Part shown: piece by piece, positions 42,341 to 54,900 of the stretch | Layout of the letters: every line of letters begins with the position of its first letter | How positions within the stretch are numbered: the first letter of the stretch is position 1 | Position numbers and translations under genes: made by a program | Notes under the pieces: model-generated | What the model was told of the DNA's origin: nothing | What the model saw: only the letters and a program-made list of their open reading frames with translations | Database searches by the model: none | Assembly (NCBI GenBank): GCA_036898135.1 | Contig: CM072512.1 | Coordinates: forward strand, 16,285,597-16,349,596 | From: Oncomelania hupensis | Lineage: Eukaryota; Mollusca; Gastropoda; Littorinimorpha; Pomatiopsidae | Length of the DNA stretch: 64,000 nucleotides | Direction of reading: 5' to 3'

Positions 42341-43088
42341 CAGTGATGGAGAAAGTTTTTAAGCTAGGGGTATTTATACCCTCAACCAAAACAGGTGGGG
42401 GTTTTCATACCCTCATTGCAAACATAAGGGTTTTTTTCTACCCCCTTTCAGTTTTGTAGGGAGTACACCAACATTTTCTTTCAGTGTTAGCCACGGAAAT
42501 TCCAGGAGCCATTTCTCCTGGAAAGTCTTTAAATTTGTTTGAGTTTCTTCAGCCGGGCCCGGTTGCGGCTCACCTTTTTCTTCTCTTACCGAGCACTTAA
42601 AGCCAAAGGCTGACAAAAAAGTTTATTTTTCTTTTCCTTCTTCTTGTTTTAATTTTTTTGAGCAATTAGTTTTGTCTGCTTTATTTTTCCTTTTTTTCGG
42701 CTTCCCCTCAGATCGCTGCTTGTCGGCCATGTTTAATGTTGGGTTTTTGTCAGTCTTATATAGCCAGTCAAAAGCATTGAGAAAAAATAGTGAATATTAT
42801 CGTGCATATGATTGGCTGTTTCTCGGAAGCGACAGAATGAATAGGAGGGGGAGAGAGGGTGGTAGGCGATCGCGCAGGACGCACGATCCAAATCGAGCGA
42901 AAGTTGTAGAACTACGCACGACCGAAATAGTTGTTCCTGATGATACCTCCCAGCAACTTAGCTTTACGTTTTCATACCCCTTTGGCACTGACTTTGTGCT
43001 TGTTTATACCATTTCCTTACATTTTCGTTACGTGATTTCCCAACTCAGTACGTGAAACACGTACAATTGTACGTGATCTCCATCACTG
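42341..43088 (-). mobile_element. hAT-like element, 6-bp TSD (copy E6)
   Basis: Termini CAGTGATGGAGA on both ends, flanked by TGTTCC (42335-42340, 43089-43094). Near the right end 'tacgtgaaacacgtacaatt' is a palindromic subterminal motif. On the minus strand the start MADKQRSEGKPKKRKNKA and, in another frame, LKTFQEKWLLEFPWLTL are typical N-terminal segments of ZNF862-like hAT transposases. The rest is missing. Confidence 0.8.
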
Positions 43089-43555
43089 TGTTCCATATCC
43101 CTCTGTGAAAGGCAAAATAAAAAGATGTTGCGAGCCACAGTAGGAAATTTAAAATAGAATTAGATTATGAAAAATTTTTTAAATGTTTCCACGAGATTCA
43201 AGTTTGTACACAAGACATTTTAAATGTTAATTTGGCTACATATTGTACATACCAGTCTTGCACATACTTTTAACATTGCACTAGTGAAATTCTGTTATCT
43301 GATTTTGTGTGCAAATAATATCTGTTGACTTTAATCTCATCAGTAAAACACATTTTAACGTTGAGTTAAGTCTTGCTGATCTGAGGATTTGTACGCATAT
43401 TTTATTTGTATGCAATATTTTCATTCACTCACATAAGAAAACGCTGACATCCAACTGGAACGTCATGGAAACGTTTTTATTTAGAGAAAAACAAAGTTTC
43501 ATTCTGCTATTTTCCTCTTTCAAAACGTTAATCCCTAACAAACCTGTCATGTTGA
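43089..43555. other. Intergenic, nothing recognised
   Basis: AT-rich spacer between two transposons. Confidence 0.4.
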
Positions 43556-44278
43556 CAGACCTGGGTACCCCCCGTATTCTTCCGTATTTCGTACGGTTCA
43601 TTTTTTAAAATACGGAAATACTGATTTTTGGGGGGAATCCGATTTATCTTTTTGAAAAATACGAAAATCATCTGCTACATACAGACGCAAAGTGACACCG
43701 ACAATCAAGAATCTAACATTTCCGACTGCTGAATATCTAAGAGATCGAATAAACAAGTTATGCGCATGCGTCAACGGCATTTGTGTCTCTCTCGGTCAAT
43801 CACGACCAGTTCCGACTACTTCCAAAGATCAGATAAACTTTCCGCGCAAGCGTCCCCCTATGCTGACTGTGCCTTCGTGATCTGCAAGAGCATCTGACAT
43901 CATGCGCTCTAGGAAGATGTTGAAGAGTGTTGGAGCGAGTAGGCATCCTTGACGCACACCGATTGTTGTTCTGAACCAGTTTCCGATGACGCTGTTATGG
44001 AGGACTGCACTGGTAGCCTTGTCATACAAGCTTTTGATGACTTCAATAATTTTAGGGCTGATGTTGTACACTTCCATTGTTGCCCATAGAGCTGCATGCC
44101 AGACTCGGTCAAACAGCTTCTTGAAGTCTATGAACACATGATATAGATGTTGTTGGTGCTGTAGGTATTTCTGATCCCGTAACCAAAAAGAAATGCGGAA
44201 AAATACTGACAGTTTCTGGAAAATACTGAAAAGAATTGTCAAAATACTGAAAGGATGGTGAAAGTGTACCCAGGTCTG
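43556..44278. mobile_element. hAT-like element E7 with nested RTE fragment
   Basis: Termini CAGACCTGGGTACCCC and the inverse of CAGACCTGGGTACACT. Left subterminal 'ccgtatttcgtacgg' and 'aatacggaaat' motifs as in E4 and E8. No clean target duplication is visible. A piece of RTE LINE occupies the middle. Confidence 0.65.
43865..44180 (-). mobile_element. RTE LINE middle fragment
   Basis: Minus strand reads KYLQHQQHLYHVFIDFKK, AALWATMEVYNISPKIIE, TTIGVRQGCLLAPTLFNIF and MMSDALADHEGTVS, corresponding to 32530-32840 of the plus-strand RTE copy. Both ends are cut off abruptly inside the hAT element, an unusual shape for a LINE, which normally keeps its 3' end. Confidence 0.75.
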
Positions 44279-44464
44279 CTGATCATGCAGAAGAAAATGA
44301 AAACTGACTTTTAAAACAAAAATCCATTTATTAAAAAACACTTAAATCTTGTGTGTTTGCCAAAATTATGATTCTCATTTTCAAAATTATCATTCATATC
44401 CTGAAACCAATCCTTATACTCAGCATATCACAAAAGTTCATGCACGCAAATGAATAAAAATGGA

Positions 44465-44586
44465 TAAGCATAAATCAGCACTGATATACATAGCAAACGG
44501 CATGTTTCCAGCTCTGCCTTTCAGGCATAAATCAGCACTGATATACATAGCACACAGCACGTTTCCAGCTCTGCCTTTCAGGCAAA
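44465..44586. repeat. 60-bp tandem duplication (two units)
   Basis: 'cataaatcagcactgatata' to 'tccagctctgcctttcaggc' occurs twice in direct succession with few differences. Two units only; not a CRISPR array. Confidence 0.85.
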
Positions 44587-44666
44587 CTTCACACACTTGC
44601 TCACAACATTCACGGTCACACACTAGGATTACTCCCACCTTAGCACTGCTTTTGAATTGGTAAAAA

Positions 44667-44950
44667 AAAAGGTAAAGGTAGTCCCATAGCCTTGTGGCGG
44701 TAGGGGAGCGTGATGTTGGAGATCACACTTTTCTTGGGCCAGCATAATGAGGGTGATGCCCATCTCTCTCCCTCGCTGCTTTACCTTCCCCACCCTTAAG
44801 AGAGTAGGTACTCGGTCACAGTTGAGTCAACTGGGGGCGTTGTTATTTGTCGCTTCACGTTTGGCGGTCCCCATCCAAGTGCTAACCGCACTGGTCGGTG
44901 CTTAACTTGCGAAACAGTAGCGAGTGCTCCAACCACTGCGCTATCCTATT
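44667..44950 (-). mobile_element. 5S rRNA-derived SINE (SINE3-type head)
   Basis: On the minus strand the head reads 'aagttaagcaccgacc', then 'gcggttagcacttggatggg' and 'gaccgcc'. These match the internal promoter of 5S rRNA (box A AGCTAAGCAGGGTCG and box C GGTTAGTACTTGGATGGG). The start 'ataGCGCAGTGGTTgg' also looks like a tRNA A box, so the head may be a chimera. The 3' end is 'ctacctttacctttttttt'. Lies downstream of RRN3. Confidence 0.75.
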
Positions 44951-45997
44951 TGAATTGATGTCTGGAAAAGAAAAGCATACAAATTGTAATACACCTTTCC
45001 AGCAAATAAACAATATTTCCCGTACGACTTCATACTGCAGTGACAACATAACAGTTTTTTGTTTTTTAAAAAACAGTACGCCTTTCAACGTTTTGAATGG
45101 ACACTTTTACCAAGGGGATCATAGAGAAAGATAATTTCCTTTCTCTACAACCACTCTAAACAGTGAGACATGAAACAGCAACAAGAGTCCAACGTACTTT
45201 TCACACAAACAATTATGACTTGGAGAGTGATGAAATTAAGTCACTACTAGTATTACTACAATTTGAGTCTGGGGTCTAGATCAAAATTCAATTTTATAAA
45301 TAAAACGTCTAACTCAAACCTGTGACCCGAGGCATAGGAAATTAGCTCACTATCAACTGAGCTACAGAACACCCCACATGTACATGTTGAGATAGTGCAT
45401 GCAAATGGCAACAACTGATCTGCAGTATTGTGAATCAGCAATATTGTTCCTGATGAGATGTATTCCATATCAAGTTTGTATGTGTGCCAATCTCATGCCC
45501 AGTCAGGGAAGGAAGGGTGGGGAGGGCTAATGACACTCCATCTTGGCAGTAAAAGTAACCTAGGCCAAGGAACGGCATTAACAAACATCTCACACGTTTC
45601 ACATTGTAGGATTGCGAGTTGCACTTTCAGTTTTGGGTTCATGTTAATATAGTATGAGTTGTGGTTCCTGAGGAATTACTATGTTAAAAACATGAATTCC
45701 TTTAGATCCTGGCCAGTGTGGAGCACTGCCACAAACTTAAAATATACAGATCCTGGGAGAAATGTGCCTGGGCACGGCAAAGTAACCCTGGCTGTTTTGC
45801 TTATGGGAGGGAGCTCATAGTGTAAAAAAAACGAAGTCACAAAGAACAAAGGTAGCTAACTGCACTATTTTTAAAATATAAATGGTGAGAGTGAGTATCT
45901 GCGAACACTGCACAGTCCTGAAGTTAATAGATCACAGATTTGGAATTTGAAGCCTGGTGAAATGCTAAAATGCAAAAGGTCCAGCTGATTCACAGAA
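44951..45997. other. RRN3 3' flank
   Basis: No gene recognised. The first bases before the RRN3 stop contain an imperfect copy of the last part of the coding exon. Confidence 0.4.
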
Positions 45998-48900
45998 TCA
46001 GAATTTGAAACCTGGAGATATGCCGTAATGCAAAAAGTCCTGCTTATTTGCACTGCCACTTGGTCCTGATGTACCCAAACTAATTTCCATGCCATCCTCA
46101 GGTGAGAAGTCATCGTCATCCTGAAAAAATAAAAAGTTTCAGATTTTAGCATTAAACTACTAGTGTAAAAGTTTTTTGTGCGGAAAAATGCACCATCCTA
46201 AAATAAATTATTTGAATTTGTAGCATATTAACTTAAGCGTCACAGGCAAGGGAAACATGCTATGTATGAGCTAATACACACAAGTCATCCTCATAATCTT
46301 AACCTCTTGAACCCGAAAGACCGATATATCGGTCTAGCCCTTAAACAGCTGTGCCCCGATACCTTACCGTTAATCTTGCGGTCCGTACACAGCTTACTGT
46401 TCTTTCTAGTACTTGCTGTTTGGAATAGGGTTATTGAGGGTTATTGGGAATAAGGTAAAGCAAAATGTCTGCGCTCTAGTGCGAGCACAGTGCGTGTTTT
46501 TGTGACGTTTTTTTCTCAATTTTGAGTCATGAAACGAAGGTCTACAAATCAAGGAAGCGTCGCTAAGCGACTGTACACAACTCAGGAAGTAATCGATCAA
46601 TTGTGGGATGATAATGAAGATGAAGAGATGACATTTGAAGTACTCTGGGTTGTCTAACACTTTGGTTATGTTTTCGTTGTTTTACTAAAAGCATGCTAAA
46701 AATGCCATTTTTCTCCGGGGAGCCCAGGGGATGGGCTCAGAATTGGTGGGGCATCCAGGGTTCAAAGGGTTAAGATTGCAATGTTTAATGAAATGAATGA
46801 TACAAACTACAGATATGGAGAACATTTGTGAAAACCTCACCTCTTCCTCTTCATTTTTCATGTCTGGCAGCACACCCTCAAATTCTCTGTACAAAGGTTT
46901 GATCCACCTGCTAGACCTAGACAGATGAAAGGAACAGAGTAATTTCATCTTCTTCATACAAGGCAAATAATAACACCTCTAGCTCTGAAGCAGGCTTATC
47001 AATCCAAAATAACCTCGTTTTTAATCATGTTTGATTCACTGTCAGCACTTCAAGCTCTTTCCACGAGAAAGATATCACACCCTTTTCTGGCAGAGATCCA
47101 TGACCTCCACACACAACTTGTTTCTGAGGGTAAAAAAATCGTTTTTATGTGGGTACCTAGTCACATGGGCATCCGCGGCAATATTGCAGTGGACAAAGCG
47201 GCTAAAGAAGCTCTGCATCTAGATTTCCCTTCAGAGATTTTCCAGTTTGTTCCATACTCTGACCTATGTTGTATGACTGGATCTTATTGTAAACGGCTGT
47301 GGCAGACTGAATGGTCTACTCAAATCAATAACAAACTATTTCAAATTCTTCCAGATTTGTCAGCTTCTTTGCCTAACTTTGCATCCACTCGCAAAGAAGA
47401 AACAGTTTTGGCTCGCCTTCATATTGGACATACTTATATCACCCATAGTTTCCTTTTAAAAGGAGAAGAACCACGATGGTGCTTTGCATGTGACAAATCC
47501 TTTTCCGTTCGCCATTTTATGTCTGAATGTGCTGATCTGGTTGATGAAAGAGAAAGATGTTTTGGTTCAATGCCTTTTAATGAGATTTTTAAAGTTTGCA
47601 CTGGTCAACACCTGTTCCAGTTTTTGCATAATGTTGGTTTGTTTTATCGCATTTAAGTCATATACTCTTGTTGAATATTCTTGGTTGAATTAGTTAGACT
47701 GATTTCATTCACATCTTTTATCATATTTAAATGTTAACAGTTTAGTCTGATTTTACTTAATTTTGTGTGGTCCTGATTCGGCTCTTGGCAGTCCGCTGGA
47801 CCCTATAAGCACTGAATATCTATCTATCTCTAAAAGCCTCAGGCAACTAGGTCACATTAAGAATCATTGTCAACAATTACTGTGGGAGAAAAATACTGTG
47901 ATGCAAACCTCTTCAGCAAGTAAGGGTCAAATGGGAAGTAAGCTTCCAACTTGGAGTCGGACAATGTGAACTTCATGCGATTGTTGCGCTCAATGATGGT
48001 GTCACAGAATGCTAGCTGGTATTTCCTGCAGAAAAGGAACAAATATTGCTTGATTCACACAGATCGCCGGAATTTCCAACAGAGAAAATAATGATAAACC
48101 GCTTCAACTTGAAAAATATCAATCTTACAAGTATAATGGCACAGCTATATTCCTTATGCAACTGTCCCCATCCCCCCCTCCTTCTCCATACACACCCAAT
48201 CTCTACCACGCTATCATACCAAGATAATGAAATAAATGCTGTTAAAAAATACAAAAGCTTTAAACTATACCTTGTGACTGAAGCAAAGGTCATGCAAACG
48301 ATAGGAAGACAGACTCTCAAAGGGTTCAGTTTGCTTGTAACCATGCGCTGCAGGTTCAGACGCTCTGCCCACTTAATACCTGAGATAAATCATACAAAGT
48401 CAACATAGTCCAGTCCAGAAACATCAACATAAAACACTTTTAATAATAATAATAATAATAAGGTATTTATATAGTGCTTTGCAGTTTAAAGCGCAAACAC
48501 TAAAAAAATTATGCGAGACATAATACAAACATGAAAAAGAATATTTACAAGTAACATTTAAAAGAGGAGGTAGGGAGGGGGAGGAGGAGAGCAGTTAAGG
48601 AGTGAGGGGATTGGGGGCGTGCGGTGTAACGGCGGTGGTCTGAATCAGAAAAGAAGGACTGATGATGGCGATGCGGGCGTGATCAGACATTTTGAAGGAA
48701 GAGGTGAGTTTTCAAGTTGGACTTGAAAGTGACTATTTTCGGAGAGCTGCGAACAGAGAGGGGAAGAGAGTTCTAAGTTGAAGGACCAATCACTGAGAAG
48801 GATTGACAGCCTGCAGAGGAGAGTTTGTAGCAGGGTATTTGTAGCATGAGGGTGTCAAAGGAAGAACGAAGATCTCTAGATGGCTTGCAGAAGTGAAAAA

Positions 48901-51900
48901 ATGTTACAATGTAAATCCTGTGCTTCACCTTTAGATGTATAACGTATGTGCATGATAACTTGTCATTTACAGAAAATGTCATTTGAACTAAATAAATTTC
49001 ATTCAACTAATCCTCTCATCATTTAATGGCTGTACTGTTTCACATAAACAAATGTCAACATTCTCACTCCAACCTGCTTGCTAAAATATATTTATTATTG
49101 TCTTATTACATTGCCTTTCGTGGCTAATGTCAGCTATCAATTCAAAGTAAACAACTACGTACCTTTGTGAGATTCCAACAACAGCTGGCTGCAGAAACAG
49201 AAGACGTAGAATAGAGCCTGGCAAACGGCATAAAAAGCTGCATGGTGTACCAAGTCAGCATGAATGCTGTCACTTCCTGCTTGATCCATGTAATCATGCA
49301 TCCAGTCTGCCACCACTTTCAACGTTTCTTGCACAGTACTGAAACAAATAATAAACTTACATAATATCGTTCCTACTCTGTTCTATAAGTCTACTATCTT
49401 CTTCGCTAGACCAGCCACCTAACCTTTTTCTTGAAAACTCTCCCAAAACTCCTCATTTGTGTATGGGGTCTGTTGGGTCAGCTTGGTGATATTCGACACT
49501 TTCTGCCAAATGGTCACTAGGGTTTTCTATGGCATTATTACTTAGTAATGTAGGTATTTTATATGAATGTGTTTTGTTATTATTTTATAATGATGTTTAT
49601 ATTCTATTTTGTTTTTGTAAACAGGGTTGGATAAATTAGAGTACAGTCTCAGCGCCCCTTTCATGGGATGCCTTATTGTAAAGTGACCGGCTGGCTGAGT
49701 GCTTTCAGTGTTACCATCAGGGTTGTTTCAGCATATCTTTTATACAGATCAGTTAGATAAATATTCAATGTTTATAGGGTCCAGCAAACTGCCAAGAGCC
49801 AAATCAGGACCACGCCAAAGTAAGCAAAATCAGACCAAACTGCTAACATTTAAATATGATAAGATGTAAATAAAACCATTCTTACTAATAAAATTTAACC
49901 AAGAACATAAACAAGACGACATGACCTATATGCGATAAAACAAACCAACATCAAGTAAAAATTGAAACAGGTGTTTACCATTGCAAACTTTAACAATCTC
50001 ATTAAAAGGTGTCGAACCAAAATATCTTTCTCTTTCATCAATCAGATCAGCACATTCAGACATAAAATGGCGGACGGAGAAGGACTTATCACATGCAAAG
50101 CACCACAGAGGTTCTTCTCCTTTGAAAAGGAAACTATGGGTAACATAAGTATGACCAATATGAAGGCAAGCCAAAACAGTTTCTTCTTTGCGAGTAGACG
50201 CAAAGTTAGGCAAAGAAGCAGACAAATCTGGAAGAATTTGAAATAATTTGTTATTGATTTGATGAGACCATTCGATCTGCCACAGCCGTTTACAATAAGA
50301 GCCAGTCACACAACGCCTGTCAGAGTATGGAACAAATTGGAAAATCTCTTAAGGGAAATCTAGATGCAGAGCTTCTTTAGCCGCTTTGTCCACTGCAATA
50401 TTGCCACGGATGCCCAAGTGACTAGGTACCCACATAAAAACTATCTTTTTACCCTCAGAAACAAGTTGTGTGTGGACGTCATGGATCTCTGCCAAAAAAG
50501 GGTGCAATATTTTTATCATGGAAAGCGCTTGAAATGCTGACAGTGAATCAGACATTTAAAAATGAGGATCTTTTGGATTGATAAACCTGTTTCAGAGCTA
50601 AATGAATTGCTTTGAGCTCAGCTGTATAAACAGAACAAAAATCCGGTATACGCTGTTGCAAAGGCTGGTCGAGGTGTCTCCCAGAGACCGATGCAGCAGT
50701 AACTGAGTCTTCTTTCTTCGACCCTTTCGTAAAAAGATTTCTTATCCTTTATACAATGAACACTGTTCTAGATAAATTTGCTTATAAACAGCTTCGGAAG
50801 TTTCGGTCTTTTTGAAGGATGTGAGATTGAAGTTGAAAATGGGGTTGATGAGGATCCAAGGTGGGAGCACAGTTAGCGATTGGTCATCATTAACAGAGTC
50901 AATATCTATGCCTGCAGTGTCAAAGTGAGGACATATTCTGATACCAAAAGGAGAAACTTCTGTCAGTTTGTTGAAATATTTAAGTGTAAATAAGGGGTTT
51001 TAAACACAATCATAAGTAGGGTTTGCTTTTTTTGAGAAAATAGTTCATGGTGAACTGAAGCCTACAGATCTCCAAGGGAAGTTCGCCAGCCTAAGCATAG
51101 ACTTTCCTTCAGGGAAGTGCAAAACGCCACTAGGCAGATCCGAAGACCTTGATGATGGATTGGATCCAAGGCTTTCAAAAAGGCTTTCGTAGCGGAACCA
51201 TATACGATGCTACCATAATCCAATTTTAGAACTTACCAGAGAACGATAGAGGAGGAAAAGAGTTTGCTTGTCTGCTCCCCAGTCTGTGGCTGATAACTAT
51301 CAAAACATTAAGACCTTTCTGGCAGCTTTCTCTCAGGTATTTAATATTCTGCAGAAAAATAATACCCAAAAATTTTACTAGTTTAGAAACTTTGTTGGCC
51401 ATAATCATGGAGAGAAGGGTTAAAAACCCGGTTCTGTTTGCGATGAAAATGAATGCATTCGGTTTTAGAAAGCAAAAATTGGAAGCCGTTTTCTTCTACC
51501 CACCCCTGAATTTTATTTATTCAAAGCTGAAGTTGACGCTCCACCCCTGCCATGGTTTTACCCTTAGTTGAGATGGCGAAATCATCAACAAACAAGGATT
51601 TATCTATGCCAGATTTGACGTTTTTAACTATGTTGTTGATCTTAATGTTAAACAAAAGAGGAGAAAGAATGCTGCCCTGAGGGACACCCATCTCCTGCTC
51701 AAAAGGATCTGATAAAGTGGAGCCAAGTAGGATATGTAACTTTCTATCAGTTAAAAAATTGTCTATAAAAATGGGTAAGTTCCCACAAAAGCCCAGGAGT
51801 TCTATCTTTTAAAATCCCAAACTTCCAAGTCGTGTCATACGCCTTTACTAAATCAAACAACACATAAACAACGTGTTCACAGTTAACCAACGCGTCTCTG

Positions 51901-54900
51901 ATGAACGACTCGAAATGAACGAGATAATCTGAAGTGCTCCTGTTTTTGCAGAAACCACATTGAGAGATATCAAGAGCGTTGCTGGATTCTAACTGCTACA
52001 TCAAACGCTCATAGATCATTCTTTCCATAGTTTTGCACAAACAACTTGTAGTTGTTTGGATCAGAGTGATCCTTACCAGGTTTAGGGATTGGAACAATAT
52101 TAACTGCTTCCTGCCAAGATGGGAAAAGGGAACCAGAAGACCAGATATGATTAAACACAGCCAAGAGAATTTTGAGGGATTCTTTAGGCAGATGCAAAAT
52201 TAATTAATAATGAATATCATCAGGGCCAGAAGCAGAATTATTGGATTTCAAGATGGAATCTGTCAATTCTTCCATAAAAAATGGAAGATTACATGGTTCA
52301 CAATTATCGGATTCAATTAGAAAATGTTCCTAAATGGCTACAATACATAGGAGAATCTGAATTTAAAATACAGAAGTTGAGGTCATCGACAACATTCTCC
52401 AAAATTTTGCCTTGGGGAGTGACCATTCAGATCCCCAACAATCACAAAGGGAGATGGGAGTTGATATAAGTCAGCTTTGCATATGGTTTTTGAATGGGAT
52501 AAATATAAGGAGCAGACTGTTAGTTTTTTTGAAAGATACGCGAACAGCAATTGCCTCTAGGGGTGTGGTCACTGTAACTGGGCTAAATAAAATGTCCGAC
52601 CGAGCATATAAGGCGTTTGCACGAGGAACATTGGATTGCATGCAAGAGTATCCAAAAAATTAAAGTATTTTATCAGAAGAATTTGCTGTACACAAATTAC
52701 ACTTGGTTGGTTTTTAGTAATAAGGAACAACTGTTCGTAGTTGGCTTTAAGGCCTCTATTTCCATTGTATTAAAAAGGTTATGATGGGAAGAAATAAAAG
52801 TAGTATGTTTTATTTCAAGCAATTTTCTACTCTTAAGTTTCTCCTTAATTATAACAGACTATTTTTTAGCTGGAGATGCTGTTTACCCCTGTTGAGGTGA
52901 CTCCTCCATGTCAACTGATTCTATGTCTTTTTTAAAAGACAAGGGTCCTGGTTTATTTTCAGTCCTGGAAGAAGACTTCGAGTTCGTTAACCATTGTGTA
53001 GTCCCAGTCGAAGGTGTTCGGCTTCGATGGGGCGAGGAGGAGGGGGGTCATGGACTAGATGTCCTCCCACCAACAGGATGTAGAGGTGCGGTAGCGGCTT
53101 TTGACATGGCCACCGGCGTGTTCACCGTAGGAGGTGGCGTTGGCTTAGTGGTAGTCGGCCAGCTTGAGCTCAACTTCTGTTGATTAATAGAGGCATTACT
53201 TTGTTTTCACAATCACAGACGTTTTTCTAGAGTTTTGTCAATTCTTTCAGAGAATTCAGAATTGATCCTAGAGCAGATTTGTCACATAGATCATTGATGA
53301 GATAGATTTGAGCATGTCTGGCAAAGTGTTTGTTGAGGCCACTTCAGCAAAACTTGGTTTGTTCGTATCCAATGGGTTGAGAGTCTTATACCGTCTTCTT
53401 GCTTCTGGAAATGAGCATCTTTCTCGTGTTCTTATTTTATAAATCTCAGCCCCCCCCCCCCCCCCCCACCCTCCCTGATCCAAGCAGGGCAAGATTTTGA
53501 TGATACAGGATGATCTCTTTTGTAATTTGAGCACTTGGGAGCATCATTGCACTGATCACCATGCAAATCTCCCCCACACTTGAAACAGGTTGGTAAGTTT
53601 TTACATGCCATGCTACAGTGATCATACTTTTGGCATTTAAAACATCGCAGTGGCAAAGGCACAAACACAGAAACAGGGATGCTTTTGTAGCAAACGATCA
53701 CTCTTTTAGGCACGTCAGGTGTGCAAAACATCAAAAACAGAGTATTTATGGGGACTTTGTTTCCGTCTTTGTCTTTTCTCATGACCCTATGTGCCTCGGT
53801 AATACCCTGTTTTGCCAAGCCATCTTTTATTTCTGCTTCTGTCAATCCATCAAACTCAGATGACCGTGCAACTCCTTTGGATGAGTTGAGTGTGCAATGA
53901 CAACTCACATGAACATTGAATACCTGGCTACCTAGCTCAAGCTTGGAGCCATCTCGTAGTTGTTCAGATTTCCTTTCTGTGGGACAATCCACTGGGAAAC
54001 TTTCATCTCTCAGTCTGTTAATGTCATTGATCTGTCTGGACACTCCCTCAAACCACTTTTTCATGACAAAAGGGGAAATCTTTTGGTTTTCGTTGATCAT
54101 CCCAACTATCAAGAAGCGTGGCCATGTTTTAAAAAGTCCAAATTCCTTGGCTGTGCATCGGGTTTCAGTGTCGCTGTCAGAGTCGTGTCCATAATTCGTG
54201 TCCATAATTCTTGTCCAGTCCATCATAAGTTCTTTTTGTTTTTTGTTTGTGTAGACATTAAGCGTAGGCTCAACGATGGCAGAAATAAACAGTCAGCCTA
54301 GGAGAGCTGCCGTGCCAGGGAAGGGACAATGGATAGTCAGTGACATCCATAGGTCTGGGGCCGCCCCTCATGCCAGACCCTCCGCATTCATGCGGGACCA
54401 ATGTAGGCTTGCTTTTATAGGGGAGAATTTTGGGGAGAAAGAAGGGATATAAAGAATCAGTAAGACAGAAGAAAGAAAAGGGAAAAACTGTCAAGTTAGT
54501 AGAAAGAGTTTTAGGGTGAAATAGAATACAAGGTGAAAGGACCGGAAAGGCAGAAGCAAGACAAAAGGGAAGAAAAAGGGTTGGGTCACCCAGCTAGAGA
54601 GAGGCTGGGTGGTAAGTCCTCTTTCAACCAAGTTGTGCTCCTGATTTGCTCTTTGTGGTTCGCTGGACCCTACAAAAAATTACCAACTATCTTTAATTCA
54701 AACAGGTACACAAACGGTCATGCCACAACATTTGTTTCTGAGAATGAATGAGCCTTCAAAGCATTATAATATGTGAAAAACCAGTTGTCAAACTCTTCTC
54801 ACGTGATGTGTATGAATGAGGCCCTGGCTAGAAGGCTGCCCAAGTATCCAGCCGCGGCCTGTCGGAACACATTCTGGGTCATGGGGTTCTTCACCTTCTT

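Noticed and set aside
42672..43055. 127-codon plus-strand frame
   Set aside because: Lies wholly inside hAT copy E6 and opposite its transposase remnant; no family features.
44465..44586. Possible CRISPR-like repeat
   Set aside because: Only two adjacent units without spacers, in an animal genome; a simple tandem duplication.
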